DNA from: Linanthus parryae
Lineage: Eukaryota; Streptophyta; Magnoliopsida; Ericales; Polemoniaceae
Direction of reading: 5' to 3'
DNA: 64,000 nt
Assembly: GCA_023055425.1 (NCBI GenBank)
Contig: JALGPY010000002.1
Location: forward strand, 156,623,345-156,687,344
Shown here: piece by piece, positions 24,870-36,631 of the stretch
Position numbering within the stretch: the first letter of the stretch is position 1
Layout: every line of letters starts with the position of its first letter
The notes under the pieces: model-generated
What the model was told of the DNA's origin: nothing
The model's database searches: none
The model's input: only the letters and a program-made list of their open reading frames with translations
Made by a program: the position numbers and the translations under genes

Positions 24870-27800
24870 ACAGGTCGTAGAGCATAACATGATATTATGT
24901 GTTTACGATTTCAGTTCATACACCGTATTATTGTTTATTACGCGAAAACTGAAAAATTGGCATAGTAGATGCAATATTGAATTTGATTCAATCAAACAAG
25001 ACCCAATTTAACATTAGATGTTAGAATTGGTGAGTTTAATCACATGGGATGTGAACAATTGGGTTCTTGAAAAATTAGGATTCATGGGCACATGATTGAA
25101 AAGGGGTTTTCAAGTATGGAATTAATTAAACTTGGGCAACAAGGAATAAGTTGTTTTGGAAACAACTAAACTTGGGAAACAAGTAAGAAGTTGTTTATGG
25201 AAACAACTAAACTTGGGAACCAAGGAAAGAATTATTTTGGAAACAATACCATAAGGGTGTTTTGGAAACAACCCAACAAGGAATGAATTGTTTATGGAAA
25301 CAATTCCATATATTGTTTATGGAAATAATTCCATGAATTGTTTATGGAAACAATTCCATGAGGAGGTGTGGCCCATGTAGGGACCGCCCCTCTCTCTCCT
25401 TGCCGCCCAAGTAACACACAGCACAAGAGGGGCCGGCACACCCTAGCACACGACCTAGCCGTGTGGGCTAGGGGCCGGCCGGCCCGGGCCTAGTGTGGCG
25501 GTTCCTTGGTTGATTTCGGCCATTCTTTGGTAAATCCTTTGGACCGTTGTGAAACCCTAGTTACCCAATTTCATTAAAATTAAACAGCGCGTTAAAAATT
25601 GGTTTTAACTGTATTATGTGCTTTATTGCATGGTGGATGGATATGGCCTAGGATTGTGGATGTTTATTGTTTTGTGGTTTGGTTTACGGCCTGCGAGCTG
25701 ATCAAATTAATGTAATAATTAATTAGGTTTTACGGCCTGCGAGTCGTCTCTTTTCTCCTCGACATGTGAGGCTTTTTGTTATTTATTTATTCTAGATGTT
25801 AGGCTAGAATTAGAAATATTTAGTTGATAGCCAAGAACATGGAGAAGAAGACCGGAGAACCAAAGGAGCCAAAAGACATCCCTAGACGCGCAGCTATGGT
25901 GGAGCACATGGAGATGAGCTCGGCACTTTAGGGCAATTAGATATTATCATTGGCTTGATAATATCATTAGTCTAGGGGCCATATCCATGCCACGTTATTT
26001 TCTTTTGTGGATGTTTATTATTTATGTCTTGTTATTTATTTTTGTGTGTATGGCGATACTAGCAAAACGTTAACAAGATAATAATAAACAAGGTTGGTCT
26101 TTTATTATGGATGGCCCAATCCAAATAAGTAGACCATGTTGATAAGATCAACCAAACAACTTAAAAGAAATCCCTCAAATAAATATTGCGTTTTGCCTTC
26201 TCTTGCCAAAAACACCCTTCATGATCATGGCCTATTAAAATTCGGGCTTGCCAAAGCAAGACGATTTTAATTTTCCATGGTGTGTTGCGGACGACGCAAG
26301 CTAGTAATGCGTGTATGTTGAAAACAAGAGGTTGGACGCAACTAGGCAAGAGTCAATTGGATTGATGAGCTTAGAGGCATGACAATTAGGTGTTATCTAA
26401 AGGATAAAGAATAAAAGGAATTTATTCGCCTAATTGGACCAAGAGTTGCATGGGATGCAATTGGAATGGTTCCTACCTAAATAACCAATTCTTGGGTGAC
26501 TTGCCAAAGCAAGCTCAAGAAGAAGTGAAAAAGGGATCTTGGACCCACTAGAAAATATATAAAATATTTTCCGCATTAATGGTGAGGGCTATTAAACCGA
26601 GAAAAATAGTGGGAGCTATATTTAATAATTTAAATCCTTGTTGAATATAGTTATACGTCAGAATGCTTTGCATAATCCTATATGTGTTGAATACCCATCG
26701 CATTAAACAAACAAACGCGACTTTATGTCCATGAGATGGACAAGATGTCTGGAATCTATTTTCTAGATTGGTATAAAATCGAGAATTGTTCTCAAGTAAA
26801 GGAAATATGTTGTACATTGTAGAGCATAAATTTCTCTTCCCACCAACTACCAAAACACACTAAAGCCTTATGGAAGGAACATCAAAGAATGGTTCTTTGC
26901 ATGTAACTTGTCTCATGTCAAGCTCCCATGGACTCTGAGCTTTGGAAGCAAGATGAGAAATATGGAGGCATGTGATATGATCATACGAGCTTGTCATGAA
27001 AGGCTTGAGGTGTTGCTCCACTTTGCAATCTCTTGCTTAGCACTCGTCATGGTCAAGATGGAATAAGTTCGGGTTTGCCAAAGCAAGGCGACTTAGTTCA
27101 TCGAGATATGACGCGACGACACAAGTCAGTAATGTGTGGCTGCTGAAGCAAGAGGTGAAGCGCAAACTAAACTAACTCAATAGGATTGAAAGCTTAGATA
27201 TTGGGAGTTATATATAAGATAGATAAAGAATATATAGTTATTCTCCCAAGTGGACCAAGAATTGCATTGGATGCAATTACAGTTTTGTTTTAAAGTTGAT
27301 TTACTCAATATGATTGAAAAATCACTAAACAAAATACTCATAATGGGCATGGGCAAAAACTGTTAATAGTTAACAGCATCGGTAAGGGCAAATGGTTTGC
27401 GCCGAACCCATGAGTATAAAGCAAGCCTGTTGCTAAAACCAAGTTGCCTCGAAGTCCCATAGGTGGTGTAGAGGAAGAGAGACTACCCAAAGTACATGGA
27501 AGTAAATAATAAAGGAATTATGAATTCCGACTTGGGTATTTTATTATAAAATTCAATGTGTCTATCTCATCATCAAGAGTATATGATACTAGATGAGGAT
27601 CTCACATTTATAGAAATGTGTAGGATCTCAAGAGACGAAGACAATTGGATAAGGAAGAAATAATCCTACACGTGGGGCTATGAAGCAAAGGGTTGCTGAA
27701 AAGCCGTAAGGAATTATTTCTACCTTTCAGAAATTGTTCATGAATTAAACAAAATGGATAATGTCCCTGCTATGAGTAGGACCATTATCATAATTTCTTG

Positions 27801-29073
27801 TTTGGACAAGAAAGCTCCTTATCATAATGAAAGGACAAATGTTGTTCCATTTATTATGGTATGCATTGTTGTAATGCAATTTTGTCGAAGTAGATTCTAT
27901 ATCCATGATCATGATAATTTCATCTATAACATTAATACCTAGAGGTTTGCATATAATGATATGAACTTCACTTATCTTTAGCATTATCGTTTAGGCCGAT
28001 AAATAAGAGATACATATCTAGAACTCCATTAGGATGGATTTCTGGGACTCATTTGATTATTGAATCATATGAGACATGTAAGACTTATTAGGCAAAGATA
28101 TGATCTTTTGGGAATCATACATATTGATGTATGAAGGCCGCTAAGCTCAAATTCTAAAGATGGTTTTAGTACTTCATCATATTTACTGATAGGATCAGAG
28201 AAATATGAATTTGTGTATCTTATGAAGAAACAAATCAGAATCCTTTGAATTGTTCAAAGTATTCAGGAATGAAGTAGAGAACCTACTTGGCAAAAGTATT
28301 TAGACTCTATGATTGGATCATAGAAGAAAATACTTGAGCCAAGAGTTTGACAAGAATATATGGGAGTATTGGATATGATCCAAAACTCGCTCCACCTAGC
28401 ACGCCACATGGGTTTTGGCGTGTCTAAAAGGAGAGTTCGAACCTTGTAGGACACGGTTCGGACCATGATGAGTCAAACAGAACTTCCAGTTTACTTTTAG
28501 GGGCTATGTTCTAATTACAGCAAATTTTGCCCTTAACCGTATTCCATCAAAAAACGGATTATGAAAGACACCATATAAGATATGGACTAGGAAGTGTCCT
28601 AGTATGTCATTCATAAATATTTAGGGTTATGATGTTTATGTTTACAAATAAACTTGGACCCAAGTCAGATAAATGTTTTTTGGGATATCCTGAAAAGGAT
28701 ATTATTTCTACAACCTAATCGAGAACAAACTGTTTGTTTCTCGAACCACAGTGTTTCTAGGAAGAGATTGTCTCTAAAAGAAACAGTGGGAGGACAGTAG
28801 AACTTGAAAAGTTCAAGAACCACAATAGAACATTAATCCGTTTGATGGATCATGAGCAGGATCACAAGGTGTTGTGGAGCAACCTACTCAGATAACACAA
28901 GAACCTCGTGGGACAGGTAGGATATGTCAAGGGACTAGAGAAATAAGGATTTCTCGTAACCCGTGATATATTGCTCATCGAGATGAGCCTACAACCTATG
29001 AGAAGGCCACGTGTGGGCCATACTCTCAGAAATGGCTAGGAGCCATAGGATACGATATGGAATCCATGTATAC
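24870..29073 (+). pseudogene. Leader, gag and 5' half of pol of element B, decayed
   Basis: A leader rich in repeats of 'ggaaacaa' (25140-25360) precedes a possible gag ATG near 25839 that soon meets a stop. Two related segments (about 26330-26470 and 27150-27290, both ending 'ggaccaagaatt/gttgca..gatgcaatt') suggest a duplication in gag. From about 28010 the integrase region can be traced across stops and frame changes: 'YETCKTY', 'VYLMKK', 'RNEVENLLGK', 'SQEFDKYM', and near 28490-28560 'YFWGYVLITAANFALNRIPS'. The reading continues past the element C insertion at 43953. Confidence 0.6.
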
Positions 29074-30680
29074 TGACACGCTCCAACTGCAAGTGCACAG
29101 TTGTCGGTGCAGTAATAATCGGAAAAGTCCGGATTGTCGAACCCAAGGGACTTCGTGTAACTAACTATTAAGTTTGTTCTTTATGTGGGCAAAACGCAGT
29201 TGTTTTGTGGTTCCTAATTCTACTAAAAATTCAAATAACAATTATCTCAAATAATTCAAAGAATTATTTTAAGATTAACGAGCACGAGTTAATATTGTTG
29301 TGTATCAAATTTGATTAAATTCAGGATATCTCTACGGATCACTAGGAATGTCACACTACGTTGGATTTATGTTTCACTAACACGATAATTTCTTATTCTA
29401 GTTAAACGAGCAATTGTATATTGAAGATGTCTCAACCAATAACTATGCCTAAACTATCGTAACTGATTCCTCTAGCTTACTCAAGTTCAAACACGCATTA
29501 CGATACTAATTTCTACTCTTGTTCTTAGCTAACTAGCAAGATTCCTCAACCCTAGATACGGCTAGTGTGTATTTCAATTTTCCGGGCAACAAACGTAGAT
29601 TCCTCTATCGTTCATAACCTAGCACAATCCTATTAATACGTCTATCAATAGAATTGATAAATTAAAAGCGTAAAATACACATAACTAGAGAAGAAATCAT
29701 CAATTAAGCATAATAGCATGAGAGAAAATCCATAAACCCCAAGTTGTAGTGATCAAACCCTAGCTACCTACGAGATATCCCAAATAGAGGGTTTAGCTAC
29801 TCAAAAACATGATTCACGTACAAAGTTTCGTGATCAAATAACAAGAATAGAGAAGAAACGGGGTTTTAGAGATCAAACGAATGATTCCAAGCCTCCTTGA
29901 TCGTCTCCTAAGCTCCAAGCTCTCTTCAATGTGATAGAGTACGTGATAATGCCCAAAAACATGCCCTAACCAAGTCTAATACGTTCTCCCAATGTTTAGA
30001 ATAAGTTAGGAGTAATTACAAAGCAACCCCAAAAAGTTACAAACTAAACTCTGCCCGAACTAGGTCGTGTGACCTAGTTAAGTAGGTCGTGCGACCTACT
30101 TTGCTGCCCAGAACAGGTCGTGTGACCTGTGTAGTAGGTCGCATGACCTACTGAAACAAGCTGGTTCGCTAACTAGGTCATGTGACCTAGTAACTAGGTC
30201 ATGCGACCTAGTTGCTTCATCAAATCTTTCCATCTTCTTCCCACTTGTTCCTCTTGCTTCCGAATCACTTCCCGGGCATCGTTTCTTCATTCAATCCTCC
30301 ATTTTGAGCTCTCCTCATGCCTCAACACTCGTATCATCTTCTCTTGAGCCTCTCTAGCACTTGATCCATCAACTCTCGCTTTCCTTCCCAAATCTTGAGC
30401 TCACATCACTTCCGAAGTTCGTTTCCTCTATCCACTTGCTCCTCGCGTGCTCCGGCCCTGAAAATCACAACACGAACACCCCGCGAAGATCAAATGTGAC
30501 AAAATAAGATAAATAGCACGTAAAACAATGCAAGAAACGCCCGGACTTCACATTTTAGCATACGAACTCACTTTCTCAAATAAACACATGATCTACTCGA
30601 AAAGACGCAACATTCTCCATTATAAGCACACAAAACGTAGCAAAATAAGCAATAAAATAACTCCGAAAACGGAGTTATCA
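29074..30680 (-). repeat. 3' LTR of element C
   Basis: In plus orientation it runs TGACACGCTCC to GGAGTTATCA. The minus-strand start is TGATAACTCCG followed by its own inverse CGGAGTTAT, a terminal hairpin also found in the LTR of element D. It holds the six-dyad array at 30059-30212. Confidence 0.95.
30059..30212. repeat. Array of six interrupted palindromes, core GTCRYRYGAC, in the LTR
   Basis: Six units of 18-20 bases, for example ACTAGGTCG-TG-TGACCTAGT and ACAGGTCG-TG-TGACCTGT. The outer bases differ between units (ACT, AGT, ACA, GTAG), but each left flank is matched by its complement on the right. The identical array is in the other LTR at 43326-43479. Confidence 0.95.
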
Positions 30681-30697
30681 ACTACCCCCACACTACA
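30681..30697 (-). other. Polypurine tract of element C
   Basis: Minus-strand TAGTGTGGGGGTAGT ends exactly at the LTR. This is the expected start site of plus-strand DNA synthesis. Confidence 0.8.
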
Positions 30698-32998
30698 TTT
30701 TGCTCGTCCCGAGCAAATCCCAACTTTCACATCATGTCCAAGCCACAAACTCAACTAGCTTTCAACCCACCATATTGCATACATAACCAAATATTAGCCG
30801 ACTCAATACACACGACGACTCAATACGAGACACAACGATGCGACAATATGATGCAATGCAATTATATGACTCGATCCTACTAAACACATATATACACAAA
30901 ATATCTTTTTATGCGAGATCGGGCAATCTCAATTAGCTTAAAACGGTTCTCATGGAGTGATGAAGAATCTAGGAACGAGGTATGAATTGCAACTAAAATT
31001 GACAACAAGAATTTCCCTTAGTTGGTATAGAAAGCCTAGCTTTACTACGTGTAAGAATAACCTACCTCTTCGCGTGTGCCGATAAATAAGAGGCTACGCT
31101 AGGCTAAGCCACATTCAAGGTCCGAGCTCCTATTCCGCTAACGGGTTAAAATGTAGAGGCTTAGGGACAAAAGGATAATCATGTAGTAGCAAGTCCTAAG
31201 CGTCACATTCTCACGTTAAAACCCACATCTCACACACCCTCACCACGATGATAGGAACCGCAACCCGAAACTCACCATCTCCGGCTCTCGATCCCCTAAA
31301 ACCCCGGTACAATAACGATCTCCGTGGCCACCGTCGTGAAACATGCATAAAATGAACATCGCCGTCAATGAAATAGTTGCTTCCACCACTCGTTCTTCAT
31401 TAAGCTCAAACTTTATTCCTTTATTTCATCTCTCCTTTTTTTCTCTCTTTTTCTTTTTTTTTTCTGTTTTTTTTTCTGTTTTTTTTTTTTTTTTTTTTTT
31501 TTTTTTCAAATCTCTCAATATCCAAAAACACAACTTCTACAACGTATATCTCGAGTGGTCTTCCAAGTGTCAAGCCAAACAAAAACGTTAAGGGGAGGAA
31601 GTAAACAATCCAATGAATATATATCACAAGTAAAATCCATCTCCCCCTAACTCAATGAAATACACGGTGCCACCAAACAAAGCCGCAAACAAATCCAAGT
31701 ACATGTATGGGGATGGAGTCGTCAAAAGCTCAATCTCAATGTCCGTAGTCAAAAGTCGACATCCCCACACTAGAATATACCCATGTCCCCTCTCAAGTAA
31801 TCAAAACAATGTAAGTCTCGTGCTTAATCCAACCGATCCTCCTACACCAAGATGATGAAAAGAAACGATCCCTAGCACGATCCACCAATTAAATCACCCA
31901 ACCCAATTTGTGCGTGTTAGATGCCACGCACTCACGGCTCTCCACAACTGTGTCCATGGTGTAATGACATGGAACACCGCCACACCGAAGTGCGCAAGCC
32001 TACTCTCACTCACCCTCGCATTCCCCTCGATAATCATAAATGAAGTACATGCGATACGTAAGACTCACACAAATATATCATGAAGTACTCCCTCATCGAA
32101 CCCCCTCAACTACAAACACCCTCATGACGCACTAAAGCGGTGATTCAAACCAATCAATGATGAATGCCAAGAATCGTCACCCTAAGTCCAGAGGTTATCA
32201 AAGAATCCAAGGTTCGAAACAGGGTTTACTAGTGGTCCTACAAGGCAAGTTCTATAAGCAGTGAGTGCTCTAATACACACCTCGCACAGCTGTTCTGTGT
32301 GCCACTACGAGGCGGGTTGGCGACTACCTAAGACGTACACATGAATGTTCGGCTTGTTTAGCTCACACCTAGCTTAACTCTTGTAAGAAAACTAGGCACA
32401 CACTTTTAGATTTGAAAATCAAGTAAGTGTATAAAAATAGGTAGGCACTCCCGTAAAGAAAGTCTCTCTATACGTACTAAGGGGAACTCACATTGTCTAT
32501 CTCGGTCGCAAGTCATACCCTATGCCTAAAGTTCTCACACTCCTCGATTTTCCAATTTCAAGCTTCTTTTGATTGCCCTTTCTCAATTTTCAATTTGTTT
32601 TCAATTTTTTTTTAGATTTTTTTTTTTTTTTTTTTTTTGGATTTTTTTTTTTTTTTTCATTATTTTTTTGTAATATTCCCTACTCTATATGCATGGGCCG
32701 ACTCGAAAGAAGACTCGAAACTGACTCGATTTGGGTAGGTGGACTCAAAGTAAGAAAACGTGCAATCAAATAATACGAACACATATATATCACACAACAC
32801 TATGACACAAACACACTCTACGACAAAGACTACGAAACACACTACGACACAAACATCCTATATGCAATTGGTTCATGCAGACACGGACTTGGCTAATATT
32901 CAGAAAATCTCACCCCCACACTAGAATGCTTCGTTGTCCCCAACGAATTCAGAGATAAAACAAAGGGACTCAGCATTCCAATGCGAGGGCGGGCTGGT
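30698..32998 (-). other. 3' untranslated region of element C
   Basis: 2.3 kb between the last ORF and the PPT. It has no coding features. Two T-rich tracts (31431-31506 and 32606-32657 on plus; A-rich in the transcript) stand out. Confidence 0.6.
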
Positions 32999-34528
32999 CT
33001 ACTCGCTCTCCTCCGAGCCATCCGAGTGGTCACTCGACAAATACATCAAAATCTGAGGTTCCGGAGTCAGTGTCACCCCGCCTGCCCTGCCAAGCTCGTG
33101 TAACCACTGATTCTGCTTATGCAGAATGTCACCGAGCTGGCGCTGGTTCCGTCGCGCATGCATAGCCCTTGACTTGGCTTTCCTCTCTGCTTCCTGCCCT
33201 CGAGCCACGGCCTTTTTCTCATTTGCAATCATCATCCTTTGCATGGCCTGCAAAGTGGCCTCGAGGCTAGCATTAGGTGCGGCAGACGGACTCGACTCCT
33301 CACTCACAGCCGGGGTCTTACCCTTACCGCCCCTCTGAGCCCCCTTTTTCGGTGGGGGCCGGCTGCTCTCTACGACTACCTCATCTTTCTTCGGGTCGGG
33401 TACCTGAGTCCAGTATCGCGGGGGTTCGGCTGCACGGTCTCCACCATAAAACGCAGCACCAGCCTTAGTGGCCAAGTGCTTTAGCAAATATCCAAACCCG
33501 GCTGCTCGACGGTTAGAATCCCGAAGTCTCGATTGAAAACTCAAATAAATGCGCTTCGGGACGTTGAATCGATGGCCCTCATACCAACACATAGCCATAA
33601 CACACCACTCGAAACGTATGTCGGTCTGGGTCGAAACGCCCTCAACCCATGCCTCCACTATGTTAACTAAATAACGCGCTCGACGAAGTAAGTGTCTGGC
33701 CGAAACCGTCCACTTTCTAACGTCCTGACTCGCATGAGTATCCCACGGCGCTCCCGTCACCCCACCAAAGGCAAAGATTGACACTGCGGTCACTAACTCC
33801 TCTACGTTCATTTTCATGGTGGTCTCAAAGTGACAGTCGCCCTCGAGTGGTGGCCATTGTAGGGCCGCGGCGATGCTAGCCGGAGAGAAAACAAAAAAAT
33901 TCCTACGGGCGTAAATGATCCTACGATCATCCAACTCTTCATCCTCCCCATACCCAGACCACTTGGCGTTTGAGTAAATCTCCCACATGAGCTCCGAACT
34001 CGCGTTCCCCTTGACGAGCTCACACCACCCTGCAAGATTCTCTCTTTTCATGAACTCTTGGATTTGTTGGGGCATCTCAGTTTGAAACGGGAAATGCTTT
34101 TCTACATTTGCCCCCTTGAACACACTCCCCTCCCGCTTGGCGTACCTAGAATGCGCTAGTAGGGTGATAAACCGATAGTCACAAAACACTCCTTTCGCCG
34201 GGTCAAGGTCCCTAGGACTAGACTCTCTCGTGTCCCTCGCTATTGGCACTCTATCAGGTTCCGCACTTGCTAACTCATCAGGGTCCGAGGGAGCTGGTGA
34301 AACCATGCTCCCTACAACCCAAAAGGTCGCATTCGTAGCTAGGTTACCACCCGCGACCCCCGTCTCTCTCACTTCTCCCCCGGGAATATACTCGTCATCA
34401 CTATCGACGACTACTTTTTGTTTCTTCCTTTTCCCCCCGGTTATATTCTGACTCGTAGCTACCCCCTTTCCTTTAGCTACGGCCTTTCCCTTATCTTTTC
34501 GACTCGACATGGCACAAGAAGGTAGCAC
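32999..34528 (-). CDS. Downstream ORF of element C, 'env-like position' protein of Athila elements
   Basis: 509 codons between pol and the 3' LTR. The internal ATG at 34510 (MSSRKDKGK) is the likelier start, giving 503 residues. The N-terminus is very basic with a nuclear-signal-like KRKKQK. About residues 130-370 form a globular domain ('YARRNFFVFSPASIAAALQW', 'RHLLRRARYLVNIVEAWVEG') like the so-called putative plant transposon domain seen in this position in many plant Athila copies. About 420-490 is a charged, probably coiled-coil segment ('MIANEKKAVARGQEAERKAK'), and the C-terminus is acidic. I see no signal peptide or membrane helix, so a fusogenic envelope role is unlikely. The role is unknown. 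It would need a subgenomic or spliced RNA. Confidence 0.75.
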   Translation of the reverse strand: MLPSCAMSSRKDKGKAVAKGKGVATSQNITGGKRKKQKVVVDSDDEYIPGGEVRETGVAGGNLATNATFWVVGSMVSPAPSDPDELASAEPDRVPIARDTRESSPRDLDPAKGVFCDYRFITLLAHSRYAKREGSVFKGANVEKHFPFQTEMPQQIQEFMKRENLAGWCELVKGNASSELMWEIYSNAKWSGYGEDEELDDRRIIYARRNFFVFSPASIAAALQWPPLEGDCHFETTMKMNVEELVTAVSIFAFGGVTGAPWDTHASQDVRKWTVSARHLLRRARYLVNIVEAWVEGVSTQTDIRFEWCVMAMCWYEGHRFNVPKRIYLSFQSRLRDSNRRAAGFGYLLKHLATKAGAAFYGGDRAAEPPRYWTQVPDPKKDEVVVESSRPPPKKGAQRGGKGKTPAVSEESSPSAAPNASLEATLQAMQRMMIANEKKAVARGQEAERKAKSRAMHARRNQRQLGDILHKQNQWLHELGRAGGVTLTPEPQILMYLSSDHSDGSEESE

Positions 34529-36631
34529 AAATTGACAATTAAATTGACAAAAAGAATTAAGCTACGTGCTCAGTGTCAGGATGTGTGTACGGAAAAGAAA
34601 CAGTTACGCAAGTAACAAATAAGTCCTAAGACTCTAGTCAATCGCCCCCAAGCACGCTTCTAAGCGCAACAAAAAGTAATTTGGGCTTTTACTCAATTGT
34701 GCCTAGACTCGAGTATTGAAATTGTGCGAGAGATTAGGACGTACCTACGTGCCCGGAGCAAGTCTTACGGGCACGAATTTGCAGAATTTCGACAACCCGG
34801 GCTGTTTTAGGGTCGCCGAAATTTTTGTTCCGAATTCTTCAATTGACGTGTGCCTTTTGCTCCTTGCGGTGTCCCCGTCGAAACCCTAGAATAGCTCCTT
34901 CGAATTCGACCTCAATCGCCCCCAATTTCAGATTTTTCCGCAAACCCTAGCCTTGCCTCCTTCGATTCACCACCAATTTGAGTTGTGGTAGCGGTGGTGA
35001 TGGTCCTGTGATGGTGATGGTGGTGGTTGGAGATGGTGGTCGTGGCTGAAAGAGTGAGTTAGCGGCGGCGATGGGGGTTTGCGATGGTTGAGGAGGGCTC
35101 TGCTGTGAGAGGGAGAGAAGGCTGCTGGGTTTTGTGAGAGAGAGAGAAGAGATGAAGCTGGTGGTGTTGGTGAGAGATTGTGCGGACGGTGAGGCGGCGG
35201 TGGTTACAGGTGGTGGTGGCTGGAGGTGGTGATTGCAGAGGAGAGGAGTGGTTATGGTGGAGTTCGGACCTGGGGGGTGAGGCGCCGGGGTCGAAGTCGG
35301 GGTCTGGGCGGCAGAGGAGGGAGGGTGGCGGCGGAGTTGGTGTTGTTGCAGCGGACGGCGATGGTGAACCGGTGAGGGCGGCGGAGATGGTGGTGCTGTT
35401 GGCGATGGTCGGGGTCTGCGTGGAGGAAGGGAAGGCTCGTGTGTTTTGCCCGATGGGGAGGGGAGAAGATAATGTCCTCTCTTTTTTTTTTTTTTTTTTT
35501 ATATATATTACATCCGGCTCCCCCAATAGTTTCCAAAAATTGCACATAAACCCCACATTTGGACCCAACTGAACTCGCCCAACACTAGGTCGTGCGACCT
35601 AGTTACTAGGTCGTGCGACCTAGTAAAACTAACTGTTCTCACAAACTAGGTCGTGCGACCTAGTGACTAGGTCGTGCGACCTAGTTTTCCCCCTGCAAAA
35701 AATTTAACTTCTCCGACTTGCTTTTTCTTGAATTTTTAGCTTGAAACAGCCTCCGATAAGCTCAAACATGGTATTTCACCCCCACACTTGGTCTCCAATA
35801 TGCCCATTCACCATCTCGACCCGTAGCTCATGATTTTAACCTCTTTCGCCCTTTCCGGATGCTTTTTATCGCTTTTTCTTCACGAAAACATCCTTTCTCG
35901 CCTTTTTGACCGTGCCTTTACTTTTTTCATGGATCTCCTCGACCTCGAGACTCCATTTTGAATATAAACAATTCCCAATGTCCGGGGAATTCTTTATTTC
36001 TCAAATTTGCTCTTCCAAAGGCCCGTTTGGCGATTCCGGATGCTTTTCGTCACTTTTTCTTCGCGAAAACATCCAAATTGCCATAACTCTCGCGTCCGGA
36101 CTCCGATGCATGCGATCCACCTATCAACAGAAAGCTCTCGACAACCCCCAACTAATGGCACTCTTCAATTTAGCTCACGGTCTTGTTTGCAAAAATTTGC
36201 CTCGTAATCCGTGCCAATGTGTCTGCTTTCTCGGTTTCGCTATACCTTCTTCGTTTGCATCAAGAGGGGGAGTCCGGATACGCGCCTCCCCTCAGGTGCG
36301 TGTGTTGAGTACGTGTAGGAATGGCGTCATTCATCCATTTCTTCATTCCGGGTCCCGATACGCGTTTTGGCTTGCTTTTTCTCGTTGTTCGTGCAATTCT
36401 TCACTCGCGTATCAAGAAGGGGGATCCGGAATAGGCCTTCCACCTAGAATTCCTGCACATACTCATTGAAAATATTAAATCCACTCTCTCGCACCTCTCA
36501 AATAGTTAGAACAAAATCAAATAACAAAACAGTATTGAAATCTACACTATGCAGTAAATAGGTTGGGTTGCCTCCCAACAAGCGCTTTGTAATTTAAGGT
36601 CGACGGCCCGACCAAGTTACCTCAAATGAGC
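34529..36631 (-). other. 2.1-kb spacer between pol and the downstream ORF of element C
   Basis: It contains a CpG-rich block with GGT/ACC triplet runs (about 34960-35460), a T-run (35481-35499), four dyads (35584-35685) and two related segments 'ccggatgctttt..cgctttttcttc.cgaaaacatcc' (35857-35894 and 36036-36077). A plus-strand frame at 35906-36469 is open for 187 codons but antisense to the element and without domains. The spacer probably carries RNA signals, such as a splice acceptor for the downstream ORF. Confidence 0.5.
35584..35685. repeat. Four further dyads ACTAGGTCG-TG-CGACCTAGT in the spacer of element C
   Basis: Four identical 20-base units in two pairs, separated by 20-30 bases. 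They are the same motif as the LTR array but more uniform. Confidence 0.95.

Noticed and set aside
30096..30290. 64-codon frame in the LTR of element C (also at 43363-43557)
   Set aside because: It is simply the dyad array read in one frame; its repeated 'SHDL' pattern comes from the palindromes, not from a gene.
31343..31627. Frames rich in Phe or Lys
   Set aside because: They are translations of a T-rich tract in the 3' region of element C.
30059..35685. CRISPR-like array suggested by regularly spaced palindromes
   Set aside because: This is a plant genome. The units are variable dyads without unique spacers of constant length, and they lie in LTRs and element spacers.
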